Assembly: GCA_019419995.1 (NCBI GenBank)
Contig: JAHZHZ010000001.1
Coordinates: forward strand, 40,626-104,625
Source of the DNA: Clostridiales bacterium
GTDB lineage: Bacteria > Bacillota > Clostridia > Christensenellales > Aristaeellaceae
DNA: 64,000 nucleotides
Reading direction: 5' to 3'
Below the pieces are notes generated by a model. The model searched no databases and was not told the origin of the DNA. It saw only the letters and a program-made list of their open reading frames with translations. Shown piece by piece: positions 15,970 through 25,283 of this stretch; position 1 is the first letter of the stretch, and each line of letters starts with the position of its first letter. Made by a program: the position numbers and the translations under genes.

Positions 15970-16301
15970 GCTCGAGCTCCCCTTTCTTTCAAGTTACGGA
16001 AACGTAAAAAGCCAAGATTCTGGAATTATCAGCCAATTCTTGGCAGTGACAAACCATAGCTTAACGTTTTATATTATTATATATCAAATGAATCCAATAT
16101 TCAAGTGGACTTATCCGTGAATAACCGCTCTATCCATATGTATTTGTAAAGAAGAACGATGGAAAAATGGAAGGACATGTTTACGGATGATTTTTTTGTA
16201 AAAGTCAACATTGGGAGATTTTATTTCCTCAATTGGTTAATTGTTAAGATCAAGGGTTGCTGGATTTGTATCCGGCAGAATCAATGGGCGGAGGTAATCG
16301 C
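15970..16301. promoter_or_regulatory. Divergent control region between the AraC regulator and the sugar transporter
   Basis: 332 AT-rich bases without a gene. It holds a 5+5 palindrome TTACGgaaaCGTAA (15994-16007) and a longer inverted repeat with arms GCCAAGA (16011-16017) and TCTTGGC (16038-16044). Either could be an operator or leader stem. No consensus promoter stands out towards the transporter; AraC-activated promoters are often weak. Confidence 0.4.
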
Positions 16302-17795
16302 ATGTCGGAATACATTCTGGAGCTGAATGACATTACGAAAATCTTTCCGGGTGTAAAAGCGTTGGATCGCGTGCGCTTTAATTTGAAAGCCGGTGAAATT
16401 CACGCGTTGGTAGGTGAAAATGGCGCAGGAAAATCCACCTTTATAAAAACGCTCACGGGGGTTCATCAGCCAGACGGCGGCGAAATTATCCTGGAGGGCA
16501 AAAAGGTGGTTATGAGTGATCCCATTGTCGCTCAAAGGTATGGTATTGCCGCTATTTACCAGCATGCTGCCTCCTATCCGGATCTAAGCGTGGCAGAAAA
16601 TATCTTTATTGGCCATGAATTTAAGCGGGGGCCTTTCATTAACTGGAACCGGGCGAACCGGGAAGCCCAAAAATTGCTGGATTCGGTGGGCGCAGATTTT
16701 AGTCCCACGGTATCAGTTGGCTCTCTGTCCGTGGCCCAGCAGCAGTTGGTGGAAATTGCCAAGGCCCTGTCCATGAATGCCAAGATCTTGATTATGGATG
16801 AACCTACGGCTGCCCTTTCCAGGCGGGAGAGCGAAGATTTATACGCTATTTCTAGAAAGCTGAGGGAACAGGGTACAGCTATCATACTCATTTCGCATCG
16901 TTTTGAGGATATCTTTGGCCTGGCAGACCGGGTAACCGTATTCCGGGATGCTCAGTACATCGGCACTTGGGATCTGGATGAGGTGGACGAACAGATGTTG
17001 GTACACCACATGGTAGGTCGGGAAATTACCCAGTTGTTTCCCAAAAAAGTTGCCAATGTGGGCAAGGAGTTGCTGAAAATTGAGGGGCTCTCCCGTACGG
17101 GATATTTTAAGAATGTGAGTCTGAATGTGCACGCAGGCGAGATCGTGGGCCTGACGGGCTTGGTGGGTGCAGGGCGCACGGAAGTAATGGAGGCAGTGTT
17201 CGGCATTACCCGGGCCGATTCCGGAGAGGTATATTTTGACGGCAAGAAAATTACCGGTATTACCCCTGTGCAGGCCATGAAGGTTGGGCTGGGGCTTTTG
17301 CCGGAGGACAGGCAAAAGCAGGGTCTTTTACTGGACTGGTCCATCAATTACAACATTTCTCTGCCGGTGTTGGAAAAATGTCAGAAGGGAATTTTCCTGC
17401 AAAAGAAACGGGAGTATGAAATTTCCAATGATTTGAAAAAACTGCTGGCCATCAAGGCTCCGAATACAGACACCCATACCAGTGCTCTTTCAGGGGGCAA
17501 CCAGCAAAAGGTGGTTGTGGCCAAGCAACTGGCGGCAGACCCCAAGCTGATCATTCTGGATGAACCTACCAAGGGCGTGGATGTGGGCAGTAAGGCACAG
17601 ATTTATGAAATCATGTCCGATTTGGCAAGCAAAGGCTTGGGCATTCTGATGATTTCCTCGGAGATGCCGGAAGTGATGAATATGTCCGATCGCATTTATG
17701 TGATGAGCGAGGGGAAGATTTCTGCCGAATTCCAGGCGGAAGGGCTGACCCAGGATGCCATACTCAAGGCCGCGATGCCCCAGAGCAAGGATTGA
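16302..17795 (+). CDS. Sugar ABC transporter ATP-binding protein (two ATPase domains)
   Basis: A 497-residue double ATPase of the RbsA/MglA/RhaT type that drives uptake. First half: Walker A GENGAGKST, signature-like LSVAQQQLVEIAKAL and Walker B ILIMDEPTAALS. Second half: GLVGAGRTE in place of Walker A, a full signature LSGGNQQKVVVAKQL, and LIILDEPTKGVD. The degenerate second P-loop is normal in this family. The ATG at 16302 has GGAGGT upstream; the open frame extends to 16257 without a better site. First gene of a four-gene operon with two permeases and a binding protein. Confidence 0.92.
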   Translation: MSEYILELNDITKIFPGVKALDRVRFNLKAGEIHALVGENGAGKSTFIKTLTGVHQPDGGEIILEGKKVVMSDPIVAQRYGIAAIYQHAASYPDLSVAENIFIGHEFKRGPFINWNRANREAQKLLDSVGADFSPTVSVGSLSVAQQQLVEIAKALSMNAKILIMDEPTAALSRRESEDLYAISRKLREQGTAIILISHRFEDIFGLADRVTVFRDAQYIGTWDLDEVDEQMLVHHMVGREITQLFPKKVANVGKELLKIEGLSRTGYFKNVSLNVHAGEIVGLTGLVGAGRTEVMEAVFGITRADSGEVYFDGKKITGITPVQAMKVGLGLLPEDRQKQGLLLDWSINYNISLPVLEKCQKGIFLQKKREYEISNDLKKLLAIKAPNTDTHTSALSGGNQQKVVVAKQLAADPKLIILDEPTKGVDVGSKAQIYEIMSDLASKGLGILMISSEMPEVMNMSDRIYVMSEGKISAEFQAEGLTQDAILKAAMPQSKD

Positions 17796-17813
17796 CCGAA
17801 GGGAGCAGATCAA

Positions 17814-18827
17814 ATGCAGACAAAGAGAGAGCGCAAACCCTTATACGCGCTGCTGATTGAGCACCGCGAGATTCCGCTGCTGGCGGTTCTTGTGTTGTTG
17901 CTGGCACTGGTCAGCATTCGCGTGCCCAACTATTTGCCCAACAATTATATGAACGTGCTCAAGGGTGGATCCATCAATATGGTCATGGCCTGTGGTATGC
18001 TGTGCGTGTTGTTGGTGGGGTCCATAGACATTTCCATCACGGCGATCCTGGCCTTTTCCGGCGCGGTGGTGGGAAAACTGATGGGCATGGGCGTCCTGCA
18101 AAGCACCATCCTGGCTTTCATTTTGGGGCTGGGTATCGGTGCAGCCATTGGCCTGATAAACGGTTTGCTGATGAGCTACGGACGGGTTATCGCCATCATT
18201 GTTACACTGGGTACCAGCTACATTGTGCGTGCGCTGATTCCCATGAGCTGGTTGTTGGGCATGAACAAGGTGGTACCCACAGATCTGACTCAAAGCTTTA
18301 AGGATTCGCTGATCAACAACAGTTTTCTGGGGCTTCCCTTTCTGGTGTGGTTGGCCATTGTGGTCACCGTGATCATGGGTATTTTCCTCAAGTACAGTTG
18401 TACGGGACGTAACCTCTACGCGGTGGGGTCCAATGCCGAGGCGGCACAGGTGCGTGGCGTTCACATTAACCGCATCAAGGTACTGGCTCATATCATCTGC
18501 GGGGCCTTGGCTGGACTGGCAGGCGTGATGTGGCTGGCTTACTACTGGGCCATCGAAAAGGGCTCTGCCAATGGAAACGAGATGTTTACCATAGCGGCAT
18601 GCGTGTTGGGTGGCGTGTCCGTTACAGGAGGTTATGGAAAAATTACCGGCGTGGTTATCGGTGCCCTGATGATTGCCACCATAGACTCCTCTATTCCTCA
18701 GCTGGGCATTGGCAATTCCATGATCACTGAATTCATTAAGGGCATTCTGTTGCTGTTTGCCATATTGCTCAATGTACTTCTTCAGCGAGCTGCCAACCGA
18801 CGGGATCTGGCAAGGAGGGACATCTAA
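17814..18827 (+). CDS. Sugar ABC transporter permease 1 (RhaP/LsrC type)
   Basis: A 337-residue inner-membrane permease of the BPD_transp_2 family, with about nine hydrophobic segments. Seen: GMLCVLLVGSIDISITAILAFSGAVVGKLMG near the N-terminus and the EAA-like stretch GSNAEAAQVRGVHINRIKVLAHIICGALAGLAG. It follows the ATPase gene by 18 bases with GGGAGCAGATC ahead of the ATG, and its stop overlaps the next start. With permease 2 it forms the heterodimeric channel expected for rhamnose or autoinducer-2-like transporters, which use two different permeases. Confidence 0.9.
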   Translation: MQTKRERKPLYALLIEHREIPLLAVLVLLLALVSIRVPNYLPNNYMNVLKGGSINMVMACGMLCVLLVGSIDISITAILAFSGAVVGKLMGMGVLQSTILAFILGLGIGAAIGLINGLLMSYGRVIAIIVTLGTSYIVRALIPMSWLLGMNKVVPTDLTQSFKDSLINNSFLGLPFLVWLAIVVTVIMGIFLKYSCTGRNLYAVGSNAEAAQVRGVHINRIKVLAHIICGALAGLAGVMWLAYYWAIEKGSANGNEMFTIAACVLGGVSVTGGYGKITGVVIGALMIATIDSSIPQLGIGNSMITEFIKGILLLFAILLNVLLQRAANRRDLARRDI

Positions 18828-19906
18828 TGAAAAAGAATAAGTTCGTCTCCTTCTTCATGCGGTGGGAAGTTTTCCTGATCGCGCTGATGGCCGTCATGTG
18901 TCTGGTGTTTAACCTACAGGACACAGCGCGACTGAATGCCGGTTTATCCAAGAAAGACGTGTTCAACTTTGCAAATGTGGTGCGTGGTTTGCGTCCCTAC
19001 ATGCTCTACAGCTTCATGACTCTGGGTATCATGCTGGTCTTGGCGCTGGGGGATATGGATATTTCCGTGGGCGCTATCGCCACACTGAGCGTGGTGGTGT
19101 TGGGTGTATTATACCAGACCCTCACCTCCAGCGGTATGGACAACGTGCTGGCCCTGGTGCTTTCCCTGCTGGCCTGTGTGCTGGTAGGCAGCCTATGCGG
19201 AGCGCTCAATGGCTTTTTGGTTACTCGATTCAAGGAACTGTTCCCAATGATCATCACGCTGGCAACCCAGCTGTTTTTCCGCGGGTTTTCCTACCTGCTG
19301 ATTGGCGGCGATACGCTGACTTTTAATGATGACACCTTTGGTTCCCTAAAGGAACTCAATAGTCTGATCGACCTATTTGGAATGCGTGTTCCACTGATAT
19401 TGCCCATCTTTCTGGCGGTGGCCCTGGTGTTCTTTGTGTGGCTTCACCTCACCGGCAGCGGGCGCAAGATCTTTGCCATCGGCACCAATGCCACCGCGGC
19501 CCGCTTTTCCGGGATTCGCGTGGACCGCATTAAATTCACCTGCTTTGTGGTGGCGGGTCTGATGAGTGCAGTGACTGGCATCTTCTTTGTGGGAGCTACC
19601 TCTTCCTCCGTGAAGGCGGACATCATGGATGGCTATCACATGTACGCCATAGCAGCGGCCATCCTGGGTGGGTTCTCTACAGATGGCGGCAAGGGCAGCG
19701 TCTTTGGCGCGGTGCTCTCCCTGCTGATCTTTGGCATTATGAAGATCGGTTTGGGTACGTTGTTTGGCTTTGCGGATAGCGCTGTGAATCTGTCTGTCGG
19801 CGTTATTTTGATCCTCAGTGTGCTGGGCCCGAACCTTGCGGAAGATCTGGGTAAGGCTCTTCGGGTACGTCGTCAACGGGCAGAAACGGCGGCCAAATCT
19901 CATTGA
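18827..19906 (+). CDS. Sugar ABC transporter permease 2 (RhaQ/LsrD type)
   Basis: A 359-residue permease of the same family as the previous gene. Seen: FMTLGIMLVLALGDMDISVGAIATLSVVVLG and the loop GTNATAARFSGIRVDRIKFTCFVVAGLMSAVTG. The ATG at 18827 overlaps the stop of permease 1 by one base (TAATG) and GGAGGGAC lies just upstream, so translation is coupled. The C-terminus ends in a basic stretch (LRVRRQRAETAAKSH). Two non-identical permeases per operon argue for the RhaSTPQ/Lsr branch rather than the ribose branch, which has one. Confidence 0.9.
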   Translation: MKKNKFVSFFMRWEVFLIALMAVMCLVFNLQDTARLNAGLSKKDVFNFANVVRGLRPYMLYSFMTLGIMLVLALGDMDISVGAIATLSVVVLGVLYQTLTSSGMDNVLALVLSLLACVLVGSLCGALNGFLVTRFKELFPMIITLATQLFFRGFSYLLIGGDTLTFNDDTFGSLKELNSLIDLFGMRVPLILPIFLAVALVFFVWLHLTGSGRKIFAIGTNATAARFSGIRVDRIKFTCFVVAGLMSAVTGIFFVGATSSSVKADIMDGYHMYAIAAAILGGFSTDGGKGSVFGAVLSLLIFGIMKIGLGTLFGFADSAVNLSVGVILILSVLGPNLAEDLGKALRVRRQRAETAAKSH

Positions 19907-19951
19907 TTCTGTTTTGCCTGAAGGCAAATAAAAATAAGGAGGCTATTTTAA

Positions 19952-20995
19952 ATGAAGAAAGTACTTGCACTGGTTCTCGCAGCACTGATGGTGCTGACCC
20001 TCAGCTCTGCGTTCGCAGAGGCCAAGCCCGGTGAAGGCATTTACATCGGCGTGGTGTACAAACAGTCCGGAAACGCTTACTTCCAGGCTGGCGTCACAGG
20101 TTTTGAAAAGGCGGCAGAAGAATTGGGCTTCACCTTTGATCACGACGGTCCCGACGACGGATCTTCTGATGGTCAGATTCGCATCATTGAAAATTACATC
20201 ACTCAGGGCGTAGATGCACTGTGCGTATCTGCCAATGACCCCGCCGCACTGGTAGATGTGCTGCAGGAAGCTATGGAAGAAGGCATCAAGGTCATCTCCT
20301 GGGATGCTCCTGTGGACGCTGCTGGCCGCAATCTGGATGTGGAACCTGCTTCCGCTAAGGCCATTGCCCTGACCCAGGTGGAATCCATTGCCAAGTCCAT
20401 CAACTATGAGGGACAGATCGCCATCGTGTCTGCCATGGCCACCGCACCCAACCAGAATCTGTGGATTGGCTTCATGGAAGATGAACTGGCCAACAACGAG
20501 GCCTATGCGAATATGGAATTGGTAGCTATCGTGTACGGCGATGACGAATATACCAAGTCCTTCGACGAGACTCTGGCTCTGCTGAACCAGTATCCCGACC
20601 TGAAAGGCATTATCACTCCCACCACTGCTGGTGCTCCCGCTGTTGCCAAGTGCGTGCAGGATGAAGGCCGCGATGTAAAAGTGACTGGTCTGACTCTGGC
20701 ATCGGATATGAAGGAATTCATTGATGCAGGCATCTGTGACGAAACCTTCCTGTGGAATCCCATTGAGCTGGGCTATGCCGCGGGCTACGCTGCCGTGGCG
20801 CTGGTCAACGAAGATATCACTGCTGCAGTGGGCGATACCTTCACTGCTGGTGATTTGGGAGAACTGGTTGTAGAACAGAGCACGGCCGTTAACGAAGCAG
20901 GCGAACTGGTGGAGGCTGATGGCACCATCGCCTATCTGAACAAGCTCAATACTTTCAATAAGGATACCGTCAACGATTGGGTGGATATCCTGTAA
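19952..20995 (+). CDS. Sugar ABC transporter substrate-binding protein (RhaS/LsrB type)
   Basis: A 347-residue periplasmic-binding-protein type 1 fold. Seen: signal peptide MKKVLALVLAALMVLTLSSAFA with a cleavage site of the AxA type and no lipobox cysteine; then IYIGVVYKQSGNAYFQAGVTGF, DGPDDGSSDGQIRIIENYITQGVDALCVSANDP, AIVSAMATAPNQNLWIGFM, YPDLKGIITPTTAGAPA and LWNPIELGYAAGYAAVAL. These blocks resemble rhamnose-binding RhaS most, then LsrB. Rhamnose import is an inference; no rhamnose catabolic genes lie nearby. AAGGAGG precedes the ATG by ten bases. Lack of a lipid anchor is unusual for a Gram-positive binding protein. Confidence 0.88.
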   Translation: MKKVLALVLAALMVLTLSSAFAEAKPGEGIYIGVVYKQSGNAYFQAGVTGFEKAAEELGFTFDHDGPDDGSSDGQIRIIENYITQGVDALCVSANDPAALVDVLQEAMEEGIKVISWDAPVDAAGRNLDVEPASAKAIALTQVESIAKSINYEGQIAIVSAMATAPNQNLWIGFMEDELANNEAYANMELVAIVYGDDEYTKSFDETLALLNQYPDLKGIITPTTAGAPAVAKCVQDEGRDVKVTGLTLASDMKEFIDAGICDETFLWNPIELGYAAGYAAVALVNEDITAAVGDTFTAGDLGELVVEQSTAVNEAGELVEADGTIAYLNKLNTFNKDTVNDWVDIL

Positions 20996-21015
20996 TCAAT
21001 CCTGAATTTGCAGCT

Positions 21016-21050
21016 GGGCCGTGCGGATATTTCCGTGCGGCCCTTTGTTG
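21016..21050 (+). terminator. Terminator after the sugar transporter operon
   Basis: GGGCCG/CGGCCC stem with inner CGGA/TCCG pairing, followed by TTTGTTGTTT. Confidence 0.85.
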
Positions 21051-21111
21051 TTTGTTGCGTATGTGCACAATTTTATTTTGCAATATATCTTGCAAAATTC
21101 TGGTTTTTGTC

Positions 21112-21140
21112 TTGACAATCGCCTATAAAATGGCTATAAT
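21112..21140 (+). promoter_or_regulatory. Consensus promoter of aspA with a nearby palindrome
   Basis: TTGACA, 17-base spacer, TATAAT. Just upstream, TTTTGCA (21076-21082) and TGCAAAA (21091-21097) form a perfect inverted repeat with an 8-base gap, and TTGCAT occurs twice 12 bases apart just downstream (about 21150-21167). These may be binding sites of an unknown regulator. Confidence 0.8.
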
Positions 21141-21218
21141 GGCAACGAAATTGCATGAATGCTTGCATTTTTGCCTTGGATATAATTTCGGAAGTGAAAC
21201 AAAGGGGAGCGGAATGGC

Positions 21219-22589
21219 ATGCGCATTGAGCGGGATATGGTGGGCAGTCAGGTTATCAGCGAGGATGTTTATTACGGTTTGCAGTCGGTGAGGGCAGCAG
21301 AAAACTTTCGCATCACGGGGCGAAAACTGATTCGGGAGTTTATTGATTCTTTGGCCGAAATCAAAAAGGCCGCAGCGCTGGTTAATGGAGAGGATGGTCG
21401 TTTAAGCCCAAGGCAGAGGGACGCCATCGTACAGGCCTGTGATGAGATCCTGGCGGGAAGGTTTCGGGATCAATTTATCACGGACGCCATTCAGGGGGGC
21501 GCTGGCACTTCGGCAAACATGAACGTCAACGAGGTTGTAGCTAATCGAGCCATTGAAATTTTAGGTGGGCAGAAGGGTGATTACAGTATTGTACATCCCA
21601 ATGACCATGTCAATATGTCTCAGTCCACTAACGACGTCATTCCCACTGCGGGTAAAATGACGGTATTGAAACTGATGAATGGGCTGCGGGAGCAAATGAA
21701 GCGGTTGGCGGAAGCGCTGGCTGTGAAGGAACGGGCCTTTGATCACATTCTGAAAATGGGGCGCACGCAGATGCAGGATGCCGTTCCCATCCGCCTGGGC
21801 CAGGAATTTGGGGCCTATCGATCCATGGTGGAGCGGGATCTCACTAGGCTCAACCGGGTGCCTGAGGAACTGAGCCAGGTTAACATGGGCGGAACGGCCA
21901 TAGGTACCTGTATCAATGCGGATCACAACTATGTGGATCACATCGTTCCCATGCTCTCCCGCGTTAGCGGACTGGAGTTGACCCGGGCTTCAAACCTTAT
22001 TGATTCCACTCAAAATCTGGATTGCTTTGTGGCTGTATCTGCCATTCTGCGCATTTGTGCTGTCAACCTTTCCAAGATGGCTAATGATCTGCGCATCCTA
22101 TCTTCCGGTCCCCGCACAGGATTTCACGAGATCAATCTTCCCCCCCGGCAGAACGGTTCTTCCATCATGCCTGGCAAGGTCAATCCCGTGATTCCCGAAG
22201 TGGTTTCTCAGGTGGCCTTTGGCATTGTGGGCAATGATGTGACCATCGCCATGGCGGCAGAAGCAGGGCAGTTGGAGCTTAACGCTTTCGAACCAGTGGT
22301 GTTCTACAAGCTTTTTGAATCCATTACGACCCTTACGGGGGCGGTGCAGACGCTGGTGGATAATTGCATCGGCGGCATTACTGCCAATGAGGAGCACTGC
22401 GAAGATTTGGTGAATCATTCTGTAGGCATCATTACCGCTCTGTGTCCCTACATCGGCTATAGCCTCGCTGCGGATATCGCCAAGACAGCTATACGCAAGA
22501 ATATCTCCGTTCGGGAAGAACTGGCGGCGCGCAATATCCTCAGTGCTGAGGAAATCGAGCGCTATCTCAATCCCTATGCTATGACCTGA
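21219..22589 (+). CDS. aspA: Aspartate ammonia-lyase
   Basis: Converts aspartate reversibly to fumarate and ammonia. At 456 residues it is full length. Seen: the start MRIERDMVGSQVISEDVYYG, QGGAGTSANMNVNEVVANRA, HPNDHVNMSQSTNDVIPT, KMGRTQMQDAVPIRLGQEF and the superfamily signature GSSIMPGKVNPVIPEV with the catalytic Ser loop. These blocks match aspartase rather than fumarase. The ATG at 21219 has GGGGAGC upstream; an ATG at 21214 is in another frame. It is monocistronic, with a consensus promoter and terminator. It may supply fumarate for anaerobic respiration or salvage aspartate nitrogen. Confidence 0.92.
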   Translation: MRIERDMVGSQVISEDVYYGLQSVRAAENFRITGRKLIREFIDSLAEIKKAAALVNGEDGRLSPRQRDAIVQACDEILAGRFRDQFITDAIQGGAGTSANMNVNEVVANRAIEILGGQKGDYSIVHPNDHVNMSQSTNDVIPTAGKMTVLKLMNGLREQMKRLAEALAVKERAFDHILKMGRTQMQDAVPIRLGQEFGAYRSMVERDLTRLNRVPEELSQVNMGGTAIGTCINADHNYVDHIVPMLSRVSGLELTRASNLIDSTQNLDCFVAVSAILRICAVNLSKMANDLRILSSGPRTGFHEINLPPRQNGSSIMPGKVNPVIPEVVSQVAFGIVGNDVTIAMAAEAGQLELNAFEPVVFYKLFESITTLTGAVQTLVDNCIGGITANEEHCEDLVNHSVGIITALCPYIGYSLAADIAKTAIRKNISVREELAARNILSAEEIERYLNPYAMT

Positions 22590-22600
22590 AAATGGTTTTT

Positions 22601-22634
22601 ACAAGGCCACTTCCGTATTTGGAAGCGGCCTTGT
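22601..22634 (+). terminator. Terminator after aspA
   Basis: ACAAGGCC pairs with GGCCTTGT and CTTCC with GGAAG inside, 12 bases past the stop, followed by GATCTTTATT. The rest of the gap up to 22899 holds only an extended -10 box (TGCTATAAT, 22846-22854) for the next gene. Confidence 0.8.
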
Positions 22635-22899
22635 GATCTTTATTGAACCCGAGGAACGTGAAGAGATGGACTGGGCAGGAGTAAAATTTCCCCCAAGTCT
22701 TTACCGCTTTTAGTTAGTAAGCGAATTTTGGGTCTTTTCATCATTAAAGTGATTTCTTAGCTGTGGAACTGGTTCAATCTGCAAACCTTGCTGCGGGACA
22801 AAAGCTGAGAAATTATACCATTCGCTGGAAAGGGGCGGAGATTTGTGCTATAATAAAGGAGACCATTCAGAAGAAAATATCAAAACGAGGAACTTACCG

Positions 22900-23163
22900 A
22901 TGAAAAATGCGAAGAAAATTTACGGTGTAGGCCAGCTGGTGCTGGTATTGGGTTCTATATTGTATTTGGTGGAACTATTGTACTATGAAAGTTGGGCCTT
23001 TACTCTGTCCATCTGTGGCGTGTACGCGGTGGCCCTGGTACTGTTGTTGATTGGCTGGGTTGGTACTCGAGAGGAGCGACGGGAGAAAAAGGCCAGGGAG
23101 CAGGCTGAAAAAGCCGCTAAGAAGCAGGCGAAGGATTCTCAGGAGAATTCCTCAGCTGCGTAA
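22900..23163 (+). CDS. Small two-helix membrane protein
   Basis: An 87-residue protein of unknown family. It has two hydrophobic helices (about residues 10-26 and 35-55) joined by a short loop with VELLYYESWAF, then a highly charged tail rich in Glu, Lys and Arg (TREERREKKAREQAEKAAKK), probably a cytoplasmic helix. The ATG at 22900 is preceded by GAGGAACTTACCG; the upstream open frame overlaps the -10 box. No partner is obvious; it stands between aspA and a stretch of eroded DNA. Confidence 0.6.
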   Translation: MKNAKKIYGVGQLVLVLGSILYLVELLYYESWAFTLSICGVYAVALVLLLIGWVGTREERREKKAREQAEKAAKKQAKDSQENSSAA

Positions 23164-24058
23164 ATTTGCTGGGCAAGGGCCGGAGGGTGCTTGCCCATTT
23201 CTATCTCAAAACGCGGACATTGAAGCGATTATGCGTTTATTTTAGATCAAACAGCACGGGTTCGTAGTCTTCTATATAGTATGGAATGCTTTTCGCCCTT
23301 TCTGGATGATGATATGGCCCTTAGTCTCCGGTTTTCCCATATGGGCATGAAATCGGGGTGGGAATGTATAGGAGTTTGTCGGGCTGCGACCAGAGCTGCT
23401 TGCATTGAAATTCAAAGCTCAAAGAGTGCTTGGACGGTTAAAATATACAAGACCGTACCTGATGGGCGACGGGGATGAGATCGTCAGTGCACATTCCATC
23501 TCCTAAAAATCAGGGAACATGGGCACGATAACTATATAATTTTCGAGATGCCGGAAAGATGATTGCAGATGAGTTAATGATCTTTTATGATGGAGAGACC
23601 GGGGGGAAACTTTCTCCATTATCAATATTTCCTCTGAAATCATTCAAGCAGTAACCTGTAAAATTCAATTTTCAATTCAGTGGTTGATCCTTATTTTCAA
23701 TATAACACAATTGCATAAGGCCTTTAGAATGCGGGATATCACGAGCTGCGCTTTTGGATGAAAAGTAAAGCCCGTTTATTTTTTACCTGTTACCTTTGTC
23801 ATTCACAAATTTATTTGATCATATAAGAGCATTGCCTAATAAGAGTCTAAGGCAAATTATCCTTTTTATATCCATCTTTTGTACTTCGCCAGTAGATAAA
23901 AATATAATTTGGAAAATCATTTAAGGACGACATTACCTTTTGTATCAAATAAAGCTGGGTTACATTTAATCTTATCATCGGCCATTTGCTTATTGAGTTT
24001 TTCCAACGAATTCAGAACGTATGAATAAATGAAAGGAGAGGATACAAGGAGGATGCCC
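23164..24058. other. About 0.9 kb without an intact gene, apparently eroded coding DNA
   Basis: No open frame has both a ribosome binding site and a recognisable product. Short open stretches look protein-like but are broken by stops: on the plus strand at about 23559-23657 (a frame containing RDAGKMIADELMIFYDGETG), and on the minus strand at about 23921-24030, ending LNKQMADDKIKC...GNVVLK before TAA. Base composition turns AT-rich from about 23640. It lies directly before a broken nucleoside hydrolase gene, so it is probably part of the same decaying segment. An intact-looking 65-codon frame at 23281 is not convincing. Confidence 0.4.
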
Positions 24059-24994
24059 ATGAAAAAGATTTTAGCTCTGATCTTTGTACTTGCGCTCGCG
24101 CTGTCTTCCGTTACTGCCTTTGCGGCGTTGGAAGACTACAACATCGCTACTTTTGCCGAAACCCATAAGGTCATCTTTGATACGGATAGGGATATTTCGG
24201 CGATGACGCCTATGCTTTGTTTATCTTGCTGCAGGCGGATGCAGCTGGTTACATTGAACTGCTGGGCGTGACCTCTGTGGGAGCGAACGTAACCATCGCA
24301 GAAGGTACGACCGCCTTTCTCAATCAGCTTAAAGCTGTTGGCCGCGAAAACATTCCGGTCTACATGGGCACTGATAGACCCATCATGGGTTTGCATGATG
24401 ATGAAACCATCGCCGCTAATGTACTGAAGCGCATTAAGAGTATGTAGAAGGTTCTGGATTACGGCGATACCATCTCCTATGACAATCTGGGCAATTTGCT
24501 CAATGAAGATTGGGGTTATAGTGAGCTCAAGCCGCAGGAAGGTTATGCCTAGGATTTCATGATTGAGCAGGATCACAAGTATCCGGGTCGGGTAACCATC
24601 ATGGCTGTGGGCGCTTGCACAAATAGAACTGGCATTTGTAGAAGGAACAAAGAGCCTTTCGGGAACGACCTATGTCTTTGAAAACGAAGATTACAGAATT
24701 TCAATAGTATTTGATCGCAAATTGGAAGTGGGCGTAACCGCAGGTGAAAACTCCATCAATTCTATTGAAATTCTGAGCCATGTTACTGAAACTTCCGGTT
24801 GCTACTTTACCAAGAAATCATCCAGAAACAACGTAGATAGCGAAGTAACCCTGGAAAAGATGGATGAAGATGGACTCTGGCAGGGTACCTTCCGTGTAAC
24901 CGCGACTGCCGCTGATCGTTGGCTTGGCGATATGAAACCGGGAATCATTGCGGAACTCAAGTTGGAAAACGGAGAATTCTGCTTTTGCGAATAA
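24059..24994 (+). pseudogene. Broken secreted nucleoside hydrolase, fused to the end of another protein
   Basis: Starts well: AAGGAGG, then a signal peptide MKKILALIFVLALALSSVTAFA and KVIFDTD, the start of the nucleoside hydrolase DTDxGxDxDDA motif. A one-base frameshift near 24199 moves the rest (DDAYALFILLQADAAGYIELLGVTSVGANVT) to another frame, which then has TAG stops at 24445 and 24550 (the second before DFMIEQDHKYPGRVTIMAVGACTN). After about 24615 the frame shifts again and the homology ends; the last 110 codons (LEVGVTAGENSINSIEIL to the TAA at 24994) look like the C-terminal part of a different protein. So the gene is dead, with a possible deletion junction. TAG is used as a normal stop elsewhere, so recoding is unlikely. 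Confidence 0.75.
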
Positions 24995-25012
24995 ACTCAC
25001 ATAGGGAGTCAA

Positions 25013-25096
25013 AAGCCTGTCAGCGGTACATCGCACCGTTGACAGGCTTAGTTTATAGGGGGAACTGTTCTGCCTATCATGTTAGAACAGTTTTTT
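25013..25096 (+). terminator. Two tandem terminators
   Basis: First stem AAGCCTGTCA/TGACAGGCTT (25013-25022 with 25040-25049). Second stem AACTGTTCT/AGAACAGTT (25063-25071 with 25084-25092) followed by TTTT. They isolate the broken gene from the bile-salt-hydrolase operon. A GGTTGT-ATGA-ACAACC palindrome at 25206-25221 upstream of that operon may be an operator. Confidence 0.75.
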
Positions 25097-25283
25097 GTAG
25101 GTAAATCAGAAAAAAAGGTCATGATACTGGCGCATTCTGCTTTCTCAGCACGGTTTTGCCAGATGAGGTTTAATACACTGCACATCATTTGCAAACTATC
25201 TGTTTGGTTGTATGAACAACCGCTTTCTTAGCTCTTTGAGGGCATACTAGACACAGGAACCCAATTAAAGGAGGCAAAATAAG

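Noticed and set aside
23281..23478. 65-codon plus-strand ORF in the eroded region
   Set aside because: No ribosome binding site or recognisable product; composition suggests a relic.
24445..24552. In-frame TAG codons read as a sense codon (alternative genetic code)
   Set aside because: Other intact genes end in TAG (for example the patatin gene at 6870), and this gene also has frameshifts, so decay explains it better.
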